A DNA stretch of 64,000 nucleotides from Sorghum bicolor (GCF_000003195.3 NC_012871.2:1041997-1105996), one strand, 5' to 3'; positions 10,813 through 22,027 are shown, numbered from the stretch's first letter. Notes: generated by a model not told the origin, from the letters alone. Numbers and translations: made by a program.

Positions 10813-11230
10813 TTTGGATGCTACTCTCTCCGTTCAGATAGATGGATGCTTTTGAATGAAATTTGGTGGAGAATCTATCCCCCCGTTTATGTTCAAAAAA
10901 AACTTTTTGGATCAAATAAGACCTTAGACGACCGCTGCCCATGGCCGAGGTCTTCGGACTCGAGGCTAGGGCCGTCCCTAGGACAGCTAAGACTGCAGTA
11001 TGAAAGCTCACTACTTTCACCTATGACTTTCAGCCAAACGAAAGATTCTTTCGTACATGTGTCCTGCTGGCAGTGAGCATCCCTAGTAGAAACTAAATAC
11101 AGTACCATTTAAATCATTTTCACAGGAAACTACTTATAACATCTGACAATGTATACGTCAGTTCTATAAATAGTCTTGCTCCCCTGATTTTTTTTTTCTC
11201 AAGATGCAAGCGGCGCAGGCCTCCCGCTAG

Positions 11231-13468
11231 GGGCGGTCTTAGAGTCCGGCCGTTCGGACCGAATATGTCGTCCGACAACTCCCGCCCAATATTTTCCGTC
11301 TGGGGTATTGCGCGTATAGGCTGTATAGAAGCTAGCACTCTGAATCTGGGCTATTGGTCACTGTAACCCGCGTCAGTAGCAAGACAGGCGTGGCTGCGGA
11401 CAGATGACAGGCTGTCCCATCAGCTACTCACCCACATGCAAATGACTTTTTAACGAATTAAAAAAAGTCATAACTCTTAAACCAAACATCCAAATTAAAT
11501 TTCAATCACACCATCAAATTTCTTACAATAAATCCTTTAAAACGACATCTCACATGAATATATTCAGATAAAATTTTATTAATAAACAATTATCTATTAA
11601 AAATATAACATTGTCTTTTATTGAGCAGATGAAATGTTCTAAGTTTAGAGAACAATGTTCCATCTTAAGAGGAAACATGTTCTGGATTTAGAAGGATAAT
11701 ATTCTAGTTTTAGGTTTGTGATATTGGTATTATAATATACGTAAAAATAAATAAAAGTACATAACACAAATAAAAGAAATAAAATTTATAGCAATGCATA
11801 AGGAAAACAAATAAATACATGTAATTGAAAAAAACTTTAAAAGAACATCACGTGGATACTTTTCAAACATCCTAAAATATAATATAGAACAACACATATA
11901 TATTAAGCGAACATTACTAAATACATTATAGAACATCACATGTATACTAAGTGATACTAAGTGAATATCACAAAAATATCATAGAACATCACGTATATAC
12001 CAAGAGAACATTACTAAATACAATATAGAACATCACTAAATACATTATAGAATATCGCATATATATATTACGTGAACATCACTGAATATATCGTAGAACA
12101 TTACATGTATACTAAGAGAACATCACGAAAAACATCATAGAACATCACGTGTATACTATATGAACAACACACATTATAGAACATTATATGAATACTATAT
12201 AAATATAACATAACACAATATAGAACATTAAACGTACGTGAATATCACATATATAGAAAAAAATTTAAAAGTAAAAATAAATTATTAAAGCAATTAATTA
12301 GAATAAAACAACTAATAAACATACACATAAAAAATTAACTGTTAACAAATGATAAATATGTAGAACATGAGTAACTTAAACAAGGACATAAAAAAATACA
12401 AATAATAATGTAAAATCACATGAAAAAAGAAATAGAAATAAAAATAAATTGGAGAAAATAAAAAATATTAAGAAAGGAAAGGGAAGTAAAAATGGAGAAA
12501 AGAAATAAAAGAAACATTAAAAGTATAAAACCTGAAAAATAACAAAAATCAAATAGAACATCACTAAATATATTATAGAACATCACAAATACATTACATG
12601 AACATCACTCAATACATCATAGAACACCACATATATACTAAGTGAACATCGCTGAATACACCATAGAACATTACTGGATACATTATAGAACATCGTATAT
12701 ATATTACCTAAACATCACTAAATATACCACAAAAATATTACATGTATACTGAATGAACGTCACTAAATTCAAAATCAAAAGAAAAAATAAAAAATAGAAC
12801 ATCAGTGAACATCAAAGAAAATAACAAGAATAAGAAAAAAGATAAAATATACAAAACAAAGAATAATATAAAACAAAAAGGAAAATAAAAATAAAGCACA
12901 AAAAAGATAGAAAAAGAACCAAATGGAATATAAAATGAAAAAAATAAAGAAAAAGGAAAAAAAATTAAAAAAAAGAAACAAAGAAAGATTAAAAAATAAA
13001 ACATGAATAAAAGAAAACATAATTAAAAATATAAAAGGAAAAACAAAATCAAAATCAAAATAATAAAAATAAGAAAAAAATATAAAGATACAAAACAGGG
13101 AATAATATAAAACAAAAAAGGAAAATAAAAATAAAGCAAAAAAAAGATAGAAAAAAAACCAAACAGAATATAAAATAAAAAAATAAAAAAAGAAAAGAAA
13201 AAGAAAATATAGCAAGTAGCAAGAAAAAGATAAAGATAAAAGAAACAAAAAAAAGAAAAGAAAACTAACAGCAACGATGGCGAGGGAAAAAGAAAAGAAA
13301 CATAAAAAGAAAGAAGAAAAGAAAAGGAAAGAAAAAATGAAAAAGAAAGAAATAAAAAGAAAACGTATCTGGCAACAACCCGTCACGCACTCACGCATGC
13401 GCAGGAATCATGCGCGGGAGTCATCGGACGACGGCTCCGGTCCGAACGTTCGGACCGGAAGATTGGCG
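11231..13468. mobile_element. Non-autonomous Mutator-like element, 2.2 kb, with perfect 9-bp TSD
   Basis: Flanks carry an identical 9-bp direct repeat TCCCGCTAG at 11222-11230 and 13469-13477, the length made by Mutator-superfamily transposases. The ends form a GC-rich inverted repeat of about 55 bp: both share TTCGGACCG, then GTCGTCCGA and ACTCCCGC. The right end contains a perfect 20-nt palindrome CGGTCCGAACGTTCGGACCG (13438-13457). The interior is extremely AT-rich and has no transposase. From about 11850 to 12760 the motif GAACATCAC recurs many times in loosely spaced units with TATACTAAG; 12780-13370 is almost pure A-rich low complexity. Long open frames there are compositional artefacts. 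Confidence 0.88.
11845..12760 (+). repeat. Degenerate tandem array of GAACATCAC-containing units
   Basis: Within the MULE the sequence AGAACATCAC recurs at irregular spacing of roughly 30-50 bp, alternating with TATACTAAGTGAACATCAC and AAATACATTATAGAACATC variants. The units differ by substitutions and short indels, so this is an old array with no coding potential. Confidence 0.7.
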
Positions 13469-13477
13469 TCCCGCTAG

Positions 13478-13986
13478 CCCTGCATAGCCCGTCCCGCAAA
13501 TCAGACCCGCTGGACAACCATGAGCGCCCTGTGACACGCTAGCTAGCATATGCGGGCAGCTTGCAAAACACCGCAAAATCCTCTTTTGGACGAACCGCGC
13601 AGCCATGAGCGATTCTAAACTGCCGCCAAGAGGAAGGCGTTGGCTGACACAACGGTGCCCCCGTGCGGCCAACGGCGGCGAGGATGGAGGCAAGCATGAA
13701 CATGCTCATGGACAATCCGAACAGCACCTCGTGTGCTCGTCGGTGAGCCCCAAGTCGTCACGCACAAACAGCTCAGTGTCGCTCATCAACGCAAGATCTG
13801 TTGGTGGATAAGAAAGAGAAGATGCACGGCCGCTCGGATGCCATTGTCACGACTGACGAATGTTGAAGCACATACGAGCTAGTGTGAGAGTAGCAGCAGC
13901 AACGAGTGTGGAGATGACGTCTGCATGCCTCGCCTTGATGTTTCTATAGGGTCTGCAAGTGGACAGGCTTTGCTTGCTTTAGCTTA
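13478..13986. other. Unclassified GC-moderate stretch right of the MULE
   Basis: Open frames exist on both strands (minus, about 13727-13539, with a hydrophobic FGLSMSMFMLASILAAVG stretch), but I recognise no family. It might be a fragment of a membrane protein gene. Confidence 0.25.
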
Positions 13987-14712
13987 GGCTATCTCCGACA
14001 GCCATGACATAAATAGAACACTCATTCCATGTTTGGGTCACACACAGTACAGAACTCGCGTACCCAAATCTCTGGTTTTTCCAACAGCCAACCCAAAAAG
14101 GAGAGCTCCCACCTCGCCTCTCTATCCTCGCCGAGCCAGTAAGTGCCCCCGTCGAGGGCCGAGCGCCCATGTTCGCAGGCCCGGACCCACCAGCGTCGTG
14201 GTCTCGCCCCTCATCGTCGTTGAGGCACCGCAGTCCCAGACCAGCAGTAGCTCGCGGCCACCGACGAAGATGGTGGCAGTCCCAAACCAACAACAGTAAC
14301 TCATGAGCACTGCCATGTCCTTCGCTGACGAGCTCTTCCACAACGACCAGATTGGCCGCGTTTGCCTCACCGACGTGCCTCGTTCTCTGCCTCGCCTTGG
14401 TCCCCCGCTCCTCGTTGCGCCGGCGTCTGCCCACAGCAGATCCGCCTATAAGCACTGGCAACTCCTCACCGCGGGCTCGCCAAGCTGAGCTAGCCGTGCC
14501 CCATCAGGGGCAACACCTCACTGCGGACCCACCAGTACAGGTGTCAGTGATTTACGCCGTCCCTCTCGACGACACTTTTTTGACTTCTGGATCGGCAGCT
14601 ACGCAAAATGCATCCTCTCTTTGGGTCCTTTGTTGAAGCCTATTTTTGGAGACGCAAAACATAGTGAACAATTTTTTTTTGGGTTTGGGTCACACTTTTG
14701 GAGACAGTCTTA
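13987..14712. mobile_element. Possible MULE-like element with GC-rich cargo
   Basis: The left end GGCTATCTCCGACAG and the reverse complement of the right end (GACTGTCTCCAAAAG) resemble each other, as do the inner segments CCATGTTTGGGTC and CTATGTTTTGCGTC. Between them is a GC-rich interior with an open frame on the minus strand (14461-13979) that I do not recognise. No 9-bp target duplication is evident, so the call is tentative. Confidence 0.35.
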
Positions 14713-14889
14713 CTGATGCATGCGGGTTGCACTAAGCTTTGCAGGCTTCACCGCCAAGCCTGCAGAAACATGCGGACTTATGTTTTAATAAGTGGACGCC
14801 TACTGAGACTACTATGTAGGGTTGTGTCCAGAGCGGTGGCATGTTGGCCATCTGCAGAGCAGTCCGCTTGCATCATGACTAATTGCACA

Positions 14890-15013
14890 GTTTGACTGTA
14901 AATCACGAGATGAATCTTTTGAGCCTAGTTAGTCTATGATTAGACAATATTTGTCAAATAAAAACGAAAATGCTACAGTACCGAAATCCGAAATTTTTTC
15001 GAACTAAACCAGG
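14890..15013 (-). mobile_element. GGCCTTGTTTAG-family MITE, partial
   Basis: The family core (GACTGTAAATCACGAGATG, CTATGATTAGACAATATTTG) is followed by a terminus ending CGAACTAAACCAGGCC. The other end is missing. Confidence 0.65.
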
Positions 15014-15278
15014 CCTAAGCAAGGCCCCGTTTGGGGAGGGCTCCCAGCAGATTCGGCTCCTCACGACGTTACGTTACGTGAATGAAGAGCAACGCATAAT
15101 AAATATAATAAAGCAGCTGGGACAGGGAAAAGCAAAAGCGACAGCCCCAAAGAGGCAAAGGCGACGTACGTTGTGCATCGTCTAGCTCGAAATGAAGAAG
15201 CTACGCGTAGTTGCGCATTGTCTCTCATCTCATGCATCATCTTGCATTGCTCTGTTCACAGTCACACAGTGATACTCC

Positions 15279-15287
15279 TATATATAT
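15279..15287 (+). promoter_or_regulatory. TATA-box candidate for the plus-strand DUF4220 gene
   Basis: A TATATATAT-like motif lies about 225 bp upstream of the proposed first-exon ATG at 15513. It is the best TATA candidate in the region, but transcription start has not been observed. Confidence 0.4.
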
Positions 15288-15512
15288 GTATAGTAAGAAG
15301 ACTGAGGTCTTTTAATTAGTAGCAATACATTTGGATCGGAGCTAGCTAGCGCGCGTACGTGAATCCGGAGCTGGAGAGAGTTAAATTGTGTGTGTCGTAG
15401 GACTTGTCAAAGCTAGCTAGGAGCACCAGGAAGAGGCCGGAAAGGAAGGCTCGCTAGCTCTCGAGGATCATATATACTATCTGCTATACCAACTCCGCGA
15501 CCAACCTGAACC

Positions 15513-17915
15513 ATGGTACGCAACTTTCACGTAATAAACTAGCTAATAATTTATATTACTAGTAGCTAGCACTCGCGACTACTTAATTTTTCTGTCAAAA
15601 GACAAAGGCAAAGGCATGTATGCTTTTATTTGGTATATTATTTCCCTGCTCTAGCTTCCCGTGAATTATGCAGAAGCACTGCTGTGTCAGATTTTCAGCA
15701 TGGTTTTCAAGACTCGCAAAACAAAAGATGCCCATTAGCATTAGGTGTTATATTGTTTGTTAATATAGGATTTACGGATGATCTCTATTATACTGCTGCT
15801 AACAGTATATTTATACTTTGGATTGGTTCATGAGGAAAAACTTACCAACCTTGTATTATAATTGTGATTTGTGTAGACTATTCATTTAGAATTTTTTCTT
15901 CAAAATCTGTTAGTTTCTCAAACGTTTAATTTCCATAGCTTTTATTTAAATTTTGCCATTGATAATTAGTGTTTTATATGGAATTGAATCTGCAATTTGT
16001 TATTTGTTTTCCAATTTTTATATGGAATCTGCAATATGTGCTAATCGAAGTCATACATGATGCAACTGCCGGTTAGTTCCAAGTTGCAACACAAAGTTAG
16101 CAGAGGCCAAGTTTGCTTACACATGAACTAGTGAAGTCTGGTCATGGTTTATTAACAGGCTTACAATGTGCATGCATTTTTTTCAAGGGTAATTATCGCC
16201 CCATGGGGAGCATCGAGGAGCAACTGAGAGGAAATGAAATGTCAACAACCTTGTTGCATTATCAGCTGAGGGATCTATGGAGGAGTCCTAGGGGAACAGT
16301 GCTCCGTATCGAGGCATTAGCACTGGTGGCCATCATCCTCTCCTTCTTCCTTGCTGCCTTTGGCTCCTGCCGCCGCTGGTCTAATAATTGGATCGTCCAA
16401 AAGGCTTTCTTGGCTGCACAAGCGATGTCTCTATCCCTTGGGACTTACAGTATTGGTCTAATGCAGTCTTCACCGGTAAAGAGTGAGATGTATCCCATAT
16501 GGGCTGTGTCCTTGTTCAGTCTCTTTGGTTGCGTCGACCCAAGCACCACCTACATGGGCCTTGACTACACAGGTTCACTCTCGAAGATGATATTTCAGCT
16601 TTGCCTCTACTGTGGATATATTCTGGTGATGGGTGCCTTAACTATCTCAGGTGTTGTTGGTAACTCAGCCATCGGCATGCTGACTGCCATCACCTTCATC
16701 AAGGGCATCCATAGGTCGCTGGCTCTAGTCCTGCCAAGTAGAACACGGAACCATATAAAGGAGCTTGTTTCTATAGAACCACGTGCATTAGCAGGTAATG
16801 GTGAGGGACTTGAAGTCCATTTACCCTATCACTACGCTGAGGGAACATGCTTATGGAATATTAGAACTAGCATGGCTGACATACATTCAAGCTGCAATGA
16901 AATGCGGCTGGTAGGTGAAATGTTGCTGGAGATCAATGATGCTAATGGCAGGACAATAGAAGATGTGTGCCTTGGCTACTCTCTGTCTCATCTGTTGCAA
17001 CGGCGTTTCCTTGGGTTTACCACCAGTATGGAAATGGATAGGAAAAGGGAGGAATTCATGAGGTTGCTGCAGGAGCAGGATGGTCATCATCAGGTCATTG
17101 ACTATAACCGGAGCCTGAAGGCGATTGAGGTTGAATTGGCTTTTCTATACGAGGTCTTTTTCACCGGCAATGAGTTCTTTCACTACTATGAAGCAAAAAG
17201 CTCTAGCTTGTGGGCATTCGCTTCATTCATTGGGATATGTTCTGTTGGGGTTGCTACTGTCATTCCTGGGGCACTGACTAGCCACTACCGTATTAGCTCT
17301 ACTACTGGTCCTGGTCCTGGTGCTGGCTCTATTGTTGTTGACACCACAACCTGTGACCTGGTAATCACTCTTGTCATATTGGTTTCCCTGGCTCTGCTCC
17401 AGTTAGTGCAGTTGATACGGTGCTGGACGTCGAATTGGGCGAAAGTTGCCTTTGCCTGCGAGTACACCACAAAACGAAGGATACGAATCCTCAGGTTCCT
17501 TGACCCTGGTACAAGGGAAATCTCCCGTGGGTGGTGGGTGAGATTAAAACTGTTTGTAGTTACCAGGATGAACTGGTTTGACAAGTACCTCTGGCAAAAC
17601 AAGGTCGGGCAGTATTCAGTAATTGACGAAGCCAGCACCAGCAGCAGGAGAGAAACTTCCTTCATCAACATACTAGTCTGTGTATGCTGCTTACCCTGTG
17701 TTGCAGCGATGAAAGTTGGGCTGTGCTGCGTGTGTGTTGATCGCATATGTGTTTGCCTGTCTCGGATGTTTGGACTGCAGTACATCGGGCAGGTGATCAA
17801 GGAATTATTGGTCAGCCACAACAACACAGGATCTGCCATTAGGTTGGACGACCATGTGAAGGCATCTGTCGCCGACTTCCTGAGCCAGATCAAACTATCA
17901 AAGGCAGAAGGATAG
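15513..17915 (+). pseudogene. DUF4220 protein, N-terminal part; ends at a frameshift
   Basis: The main exon is open from 16188 to a stop at 17913-17915. It encodes LRDLWRSPRGTVLRIEALALV, several hydrophobic segments, GCVDPSTTYMGLDYTGS (equivalent to the TAYSIDDN region), LLQRRFLGF and IEVELAFLYEVFFTGNEFF, matching the intact copy at 6.9-9.1 kb. A start at 16203 (MGSIEEQ) is possible. A better model splices the ATG at 15513-15515 (context ACCATGG, followed by donor GTACGC) to an acceptor at 16186-16187 (TTTTTTTCAAG), giving M-GNYRPMGSIEE in frame. The stop at 17913 precedes the DUF594 half, which continues in the +2 frame, so a one-nucleotide-class frameshift near 17900 separates the halves. 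It could be a real lesion or a sequencing error. Confidence 0.75.
15516..16187 (+). other. Inferred intron after an ATG-only coding exon
   Basis: Donor GTACGC directly follows the ATG at 15513, and the acceptor TTTTTTTCAAG ends at 16187. Splicing puts ATG in frame with GGT AAT TAT and the downstream ORF. The interval is AT-rich compared with its flanks, as plant introns are. This is a sequence-only inference. Confidence 0.5.
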
Positions 17916-18679
17916 GGGTGGAGTGGTCATCCTTGTTTGTTAAGAATGGACTAGAGGACTTGCTACAACACCTTCCCTATTCCACTGCTCGACTAACTCT
18001 CCATGGCCGTCTGAAAGGTGATGCCTACGCGTTCATGCACCGTGTCATGATATGGCACATTGCAACATGCTACTGCGAAGACGTAGGCAAAATGCCCGAA
18101 GGAGTAGGAGGACGACGACGAGGATTTGTAGAAGCAATGATCAGCAGGGAGATAGAGATGGACCGGAGCGTGGCCATGGCTCTGTCCAAGTATATTGCCT
18201 ACTTGGTGGTGTCTGCGCCAGAGTTGCTGCCTGGGCCAGCTGCGGAAACAAAGCACGCGTTTGATGAAGCTGAGAAGCTGACAAGGGAAGCTATGGCAGG
18301 GGATCCCAGCGTATACAGTGGAATGGTGACACAAGGGAGGAGAAGCAGTCGTCTGTGCGATCCAAATCCAGACAATGTCTTTGAGATGGGCATGTATTTG
18401 GGGGGCAGACTTCTCAATCTGCCTCCTGGTGGTGGTGATGATCACTGGAAGGTAATGGCGATTGTATGGGTGCAGACGTTGCTGTATGCAGCGCCGTCTG
18501 GTGATGTGCAGATGCACATGCAGCATCTGTCGCAGGGTGGCGAACTCATCACCCATATCTGGGCACTGCTCTACCACATTGGCATCGATCGGTGGGAAGT
18601 TGCAGACATCGGGACGACGGAAGTACAGGTCCAAGAAGATGATGTGAGAGCCAGATTAGAAATCGAAGAGATGAATTAA
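17900..18679 (+). pseudogene. DUF4220/DUF594 protein, C-terminal (DUF594) part
   Basis: This frame continues the broken gene directly upstream. It encodes VEWSSLFVKNGLEDLLQHLP, then MIWHIATCYCEDVGK, MALSKYIAYLVVSAPELLPG and the DUF594 signature LYAAPSGDVQM..LSQGGELITHIWALLYHIGI. The intact paralogue has LLIWHIATEYCDVAG, TLSKYCAYLMAFVPELLP and NGGEFLTHLWALLLHAGI in the same order. The GTG at 17918 is not a credible start; the piece only makes sense joined to the upstream ORF. The reading frame ends at TAA 18677-18679, followed by a short TTAA repeat. Confidence 0.8.
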
Positions 18680-18698
18680 TTAATTAATTAATTAATTG
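18674..18698 (+). repeat. (ATTA)n microsatellite
   Basis: About six tandem TTAA/ATTA units immediately at the stop codon of the DUF594 ORF. Confidence 0.8.
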
Positions 18699-18699
18699 G

Positions 18700-20449
18700 T
18701 GCTCCACTGGGCTGCATGCCTTTCTTCTTATCTATCAATTGTATTATTATTAGTTGTTCGTTCTATTCCTTTCATTTGTAGCAAGACCCACAGATGTATT
18801 CTATTTTACTGTATTTATTTATCCAAACTATGTCAACGCCAGTGTCTGCATTTGCTCTTTCACAGTAATCCGTTGCAACACATACCAAGTCAAAATAACG
18901 CATATGCAGATTATTGTCCCTTTCCTTGGCGCTGCTCCACTGGACAGCAGTGATGATTCCGCATCTGTAATGTAAGGATACCTTGAGTACATTGAAGGGA
19001 CTGGACGGAGCTAGCTGTGCCTCCTTCACTTGGAGAATCATCAGAAATTGTTTGGCTCCATCCATCTGTACAACAGATTTTGCAATCATCACTCCCTGAA
19101 TTTTAATGGAAATAACCTGCAATGCTACGGGGTGGGGGGGAAAACCAGCAACCATACTGCAATTTGGATAGGTACTCTCTTAATGAAAAACGGGTGAATA
19201 GTCCGATCGCGAAATTTTTTTTTGGATAGATACATTTGGACTGCACCTCTGCCAGATGTCTTTTGGTCAAGGCTTTGGTCAAATACTGTCAAGCATAGAT
19301 CGAAACCCAGATCGAAATAGACACTCCAAGACGACAAAGGGTCCAAAATTTCGGCAAAATTTGCGAATTTCGGTGGTGGCCGAAAGAAAAATCCGAAATT
19401 TCATTATATACTAATACATGTGCTATATAACTTTAGACTCATATTTTCTATTATTTATATTGTATATTTTTCTATTCAATAGATGTGTAATCATAAATCA
19501 TACTGATACTTATTTAGATCTATTTTTTAAAAAAAAAACATACTCTATGTGCTAGTCTCTAAAAAAAAATTCGACGAAATTTCAGTCGAATTTCGCGAAA
19601 TTCAATAATTTCGGTGGTTGCCGAAATTTTTGCGATAACAAAATTAAAAACCTTGATGACAACAATCCAACTCAACACAGAAACTCTGCAGGGAAATCGA
19701 AGCCGATTCAGCACCGCACCTCGAGTGTGATGTGAGGCGAGGCGAGGCGACACACTGTACATGTATTCACCTTGTTCGACTCAACCCAGCGCGGTGAGGG
19801 AGAAAGCCGGCGTACCGCGGACAGACGGACTCCACCGAGGCGGGCGGAGGGCTACTCGCCGGTGGCAGCGCGGCGAGGAGGCGAGCAGGGACGCTAGCTC
19901 GGCCTCCGCCGCTTGGTTCTCTGCGGCACCAATGGATCGGACTTGCTCTGACCGCAGCCATGTCCGCGCTCGCCGATAAAGATGGAGACGGTGCTTACCG
20001 CGGATCTGAAAGTGAAATTGGGCCCGTTCTCAAGGCAGGCTTCTTTGTCATGGGCTCATGGGCTTGTTTTTTTTTTCCCCTTTTTGATGGAAGGAATGGG
20101 CGGGAATAGAAAAAAAAAATCCTAAACGCACGTGAAAGAAAATGTTTGTTGCATGGACCATCGTGCATTTGGACTGTGTTCGTTTGGTATGAACTGCGAT
20201 TAGCTTGCGCGAGGATTGCAAAGAGGGGATGGAAACAGGTAGTTTCTCCTCTTAGTTTTATACCCTCTCTCCTCAATAACAATTAGAGGGATAGAAACTA
20301 TCATCAATATTTTATTGGGACTGTACTAATATACAGTACATTGAAAACTGTGTAAAGCTAAATGTGACGAGTATTTTTGACCAAAGGGAGATAGCAATGG
20401 CGGGTGAAATAGAGCTTGGATGTTATCATTCAACGGATTTTTTTTTAAT
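18700..20449. other. Intergenic; includes hAT-like AT-rich repeat
   Basis: No gene recognised. Around 19340-19660 sequence such as AATTTCGGTGGTGGCCGAAA occurs in both orientations, and the right end reads AAAACCTTGATG, resembling the CAAGGTTTTAAAT terminus of the hAT MITE at 28.7 kb. It is probably a decayed element of related type, with no defined left end. Confidence 0.4.
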
Positions 20450-21443
20450 GGGAGCGTATGCTATGCAAATCGGCTAGCTATGCAAACTACGCAAACTCTA
20501 ATCAAGTTCACAGGATTCTAATCTGATGGCTTTAGATAAAGGTGGGTCAATTTAGCACTTAAATCCTCCCCCTAATCCAAACCTAATCATTTTTTCGCAA
20601 AACAAACCCAGCAGCCGCCATTCCCTTTGTCTTGGGATGTCCTCCTCCATGGCCACCGTGCCCGCCGCCTACCGCTCCCGGATGGCCGCCGTGCCCCGAC
20701 GCAGCTGCTAGAGGAGGAGCCCGGGGCAGGCAGCTCGTGCCGACCGACCCGCGCTCGATGGTGCTAGATCTTAATGTCGAGTCACTGACGGCCGGCTCGG
20801 CCTCCTCAAGCTCTAGCAGCGTCTTCCGGTTCGACCTGCTCAGATGGACACCCGACGTGGAGGGTTGCTCACCCTCGCCGCCCGTCATGACGACGCACCA
20901 GCTCTTCCCCTTGCCGTCGTACCCGGACGTTGTTGCAGCTCCCACCACCGCCTCGAACGGGTCACCGCCGACGCCGCAGGCGGCAGGGGCATGAGCGCGA
21001 CGCGCAGCGGATCTCGTGGCGCTGGGACAGGGACAGGGGGCGGTGGTTATGCCTGCGCCTTCGTCGCCGCCCGCGGCTGTGTCTCCAGCCGCCGGGAAGA
21101 AGAGCCGACGGGGCCTAGGTCGCGGAGCTCGCAGTACAGGGGCGTCACCTTCTACAGGAGGACCGGCCGCTAGGAGTCACACATCTAGTGAGCACTCTCG
21201 AGTCTCGGCGACTGCTCTCAGCCAATCACTACCTCTCAGCCGCTTAATCCATTTTGTCCTCATTGGCGCTTGCTGCTTGCACTTAGTAACCACTCGGGAC
21301 ATGAGGGGTTGTTGGGATTGGTGGGAGGATTGAAGTGCTAAATTGATCCACCTTCATCTAAAGTCATCAGATTAGAATCCTGTGGACTTGATTGGAGTTT
21401 GCGTAGTTTGCATAACTAGTCAGTTTGCATAGCATACACTCCC
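20450..21443. mobile_element. Pack-MULE carrying an AP2-type gene fragment
   Basis: Perfect 9-bp direct repeats TTTTTTAAT flank the element (20441-20449 and 21444-21452). The terminal inverted repeats are long, about 130 bp and roughly 85-90 percent identical by eye, starting GGGAGCGTATGCTATGCAAA on the left and GGGAGTGTATGCTATGCAAA on the reverse-complemented right. This is Mutator-type structure. The interior (about 20620-21180) is GC-rich, unlike the AT-rich ends and surroundings, and encodes pieces of an APETALA2-class transcription factor. No transposase is present. Confidence 0.93.
20758..21185 (+). pseudogene. Captured 5' exon of an AP2 (IDS1/SNB/TOE-type) transcription factor gene
   Basis: From 20758 the plus strand reads MVLDLNVES, the conserved start of euAP2 proteins that contains their DLN(EAR-like) repression motif, followed by [12 protein letters not shown] and [12 protein letters not shown]. 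Further along, in other frames, are KKSRRG (a nuclear-localisation-type motif) and PRSRSSQYRGVTFYRRTGR, the start of the first AP2 domain. Lesions: a stop ending the first frame at about 20994, a missing base between KKSRRG and PRSRSS, and a Trp-to-stop change (TAG) immediately after RRTGR, where WESHI would be expected. Only the first exon region is present and it cannot make a working protein. It could still give rise to small RNAs against the parent gene. Confidence 0.85.
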
Positions 21444-21717
21444 TTTTTTAATTGATCAGGATCATTCACCAGATTTGTCAAAGTCTGTACAAAGATGAAG
21501 GACCCCATGTCTTCTTTGAAAACGATGTCCCTCAACCCTTTGGCTAGCTCTAAATTCTAAGTATTTTTCTTATATTATTAAGGGCTAGTTTGATAGGACT
21601 CCAACTTCATGTAGAGCAGCTTCTCTAGTGAAAACTAAAGCCGTCTTAGAAAACTTTGGCAAAAATGACTCCACTCACAGTTTAATAAATCATCAAGCCC
21701 AAAACTTCACAACTTTA

Positions 21718-21922
21718 GGGCACTCACAATGCAGACTCTATCATAGAGTCTAAAGTTATTTATTAACTCGAACAATGTGGACTTAGAGTCTAAATAAGAC
21801 TTGGAGTCTTATTTTTCTACCTCTTTCTTCAATAAATATGTTGCCATATCAGCAAAGTATCATAAATAATATATTATTAATTGTCTTGGACTCTGTGATA
21901 GAGTCTTACATTATGAGTGACC
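21718..21922 (+). mobile_element. Tourist-like MITE with TTA duplication
   Basis: A 205-bp element starting GGGCACTCACAATGCAGACT and ending in an inverted counterpart (TTACATTATGAGTGACC), flanked by TTA at 21715-21717 and 21923-21925. The internal GACTCTATCATAGAGTC is itself a hairpin. The same family occurs reversed at 37217-37419. Confidence 0.85.
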
Positions 21923-22027
21923 TTACATGATCGAAAGTAATTACTAGCAACATACTACTAGTCTCTCCTGTGGTTTTTTAATATAATGAAGTGCATCTCC
22001 GGCATTTTCAAGAGAAAGAAAGGTATA

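Noticed and set aside
11850..12750. CRISPR-like array
   Set aside because: The GAACATCAC units are irregularly spaced, diverged and in AT-rich plant DNA inside a transposon; there are no uniform repeats or spacers and no cas genes.
12738..13398. Overlapping long open frames rich in Phe/Ser/Leu or Lys
   Set aside because: They lie in A-rich low-complexity DNA inside the MULE; composition alone keeps the frames open.
17868..17915. 48-bp GT...AG intron rescuing the broken DUF4220 gene
   Set aside because: It is shorter than plant introns normally are and lacks a branch-point and pyrimidine tract.
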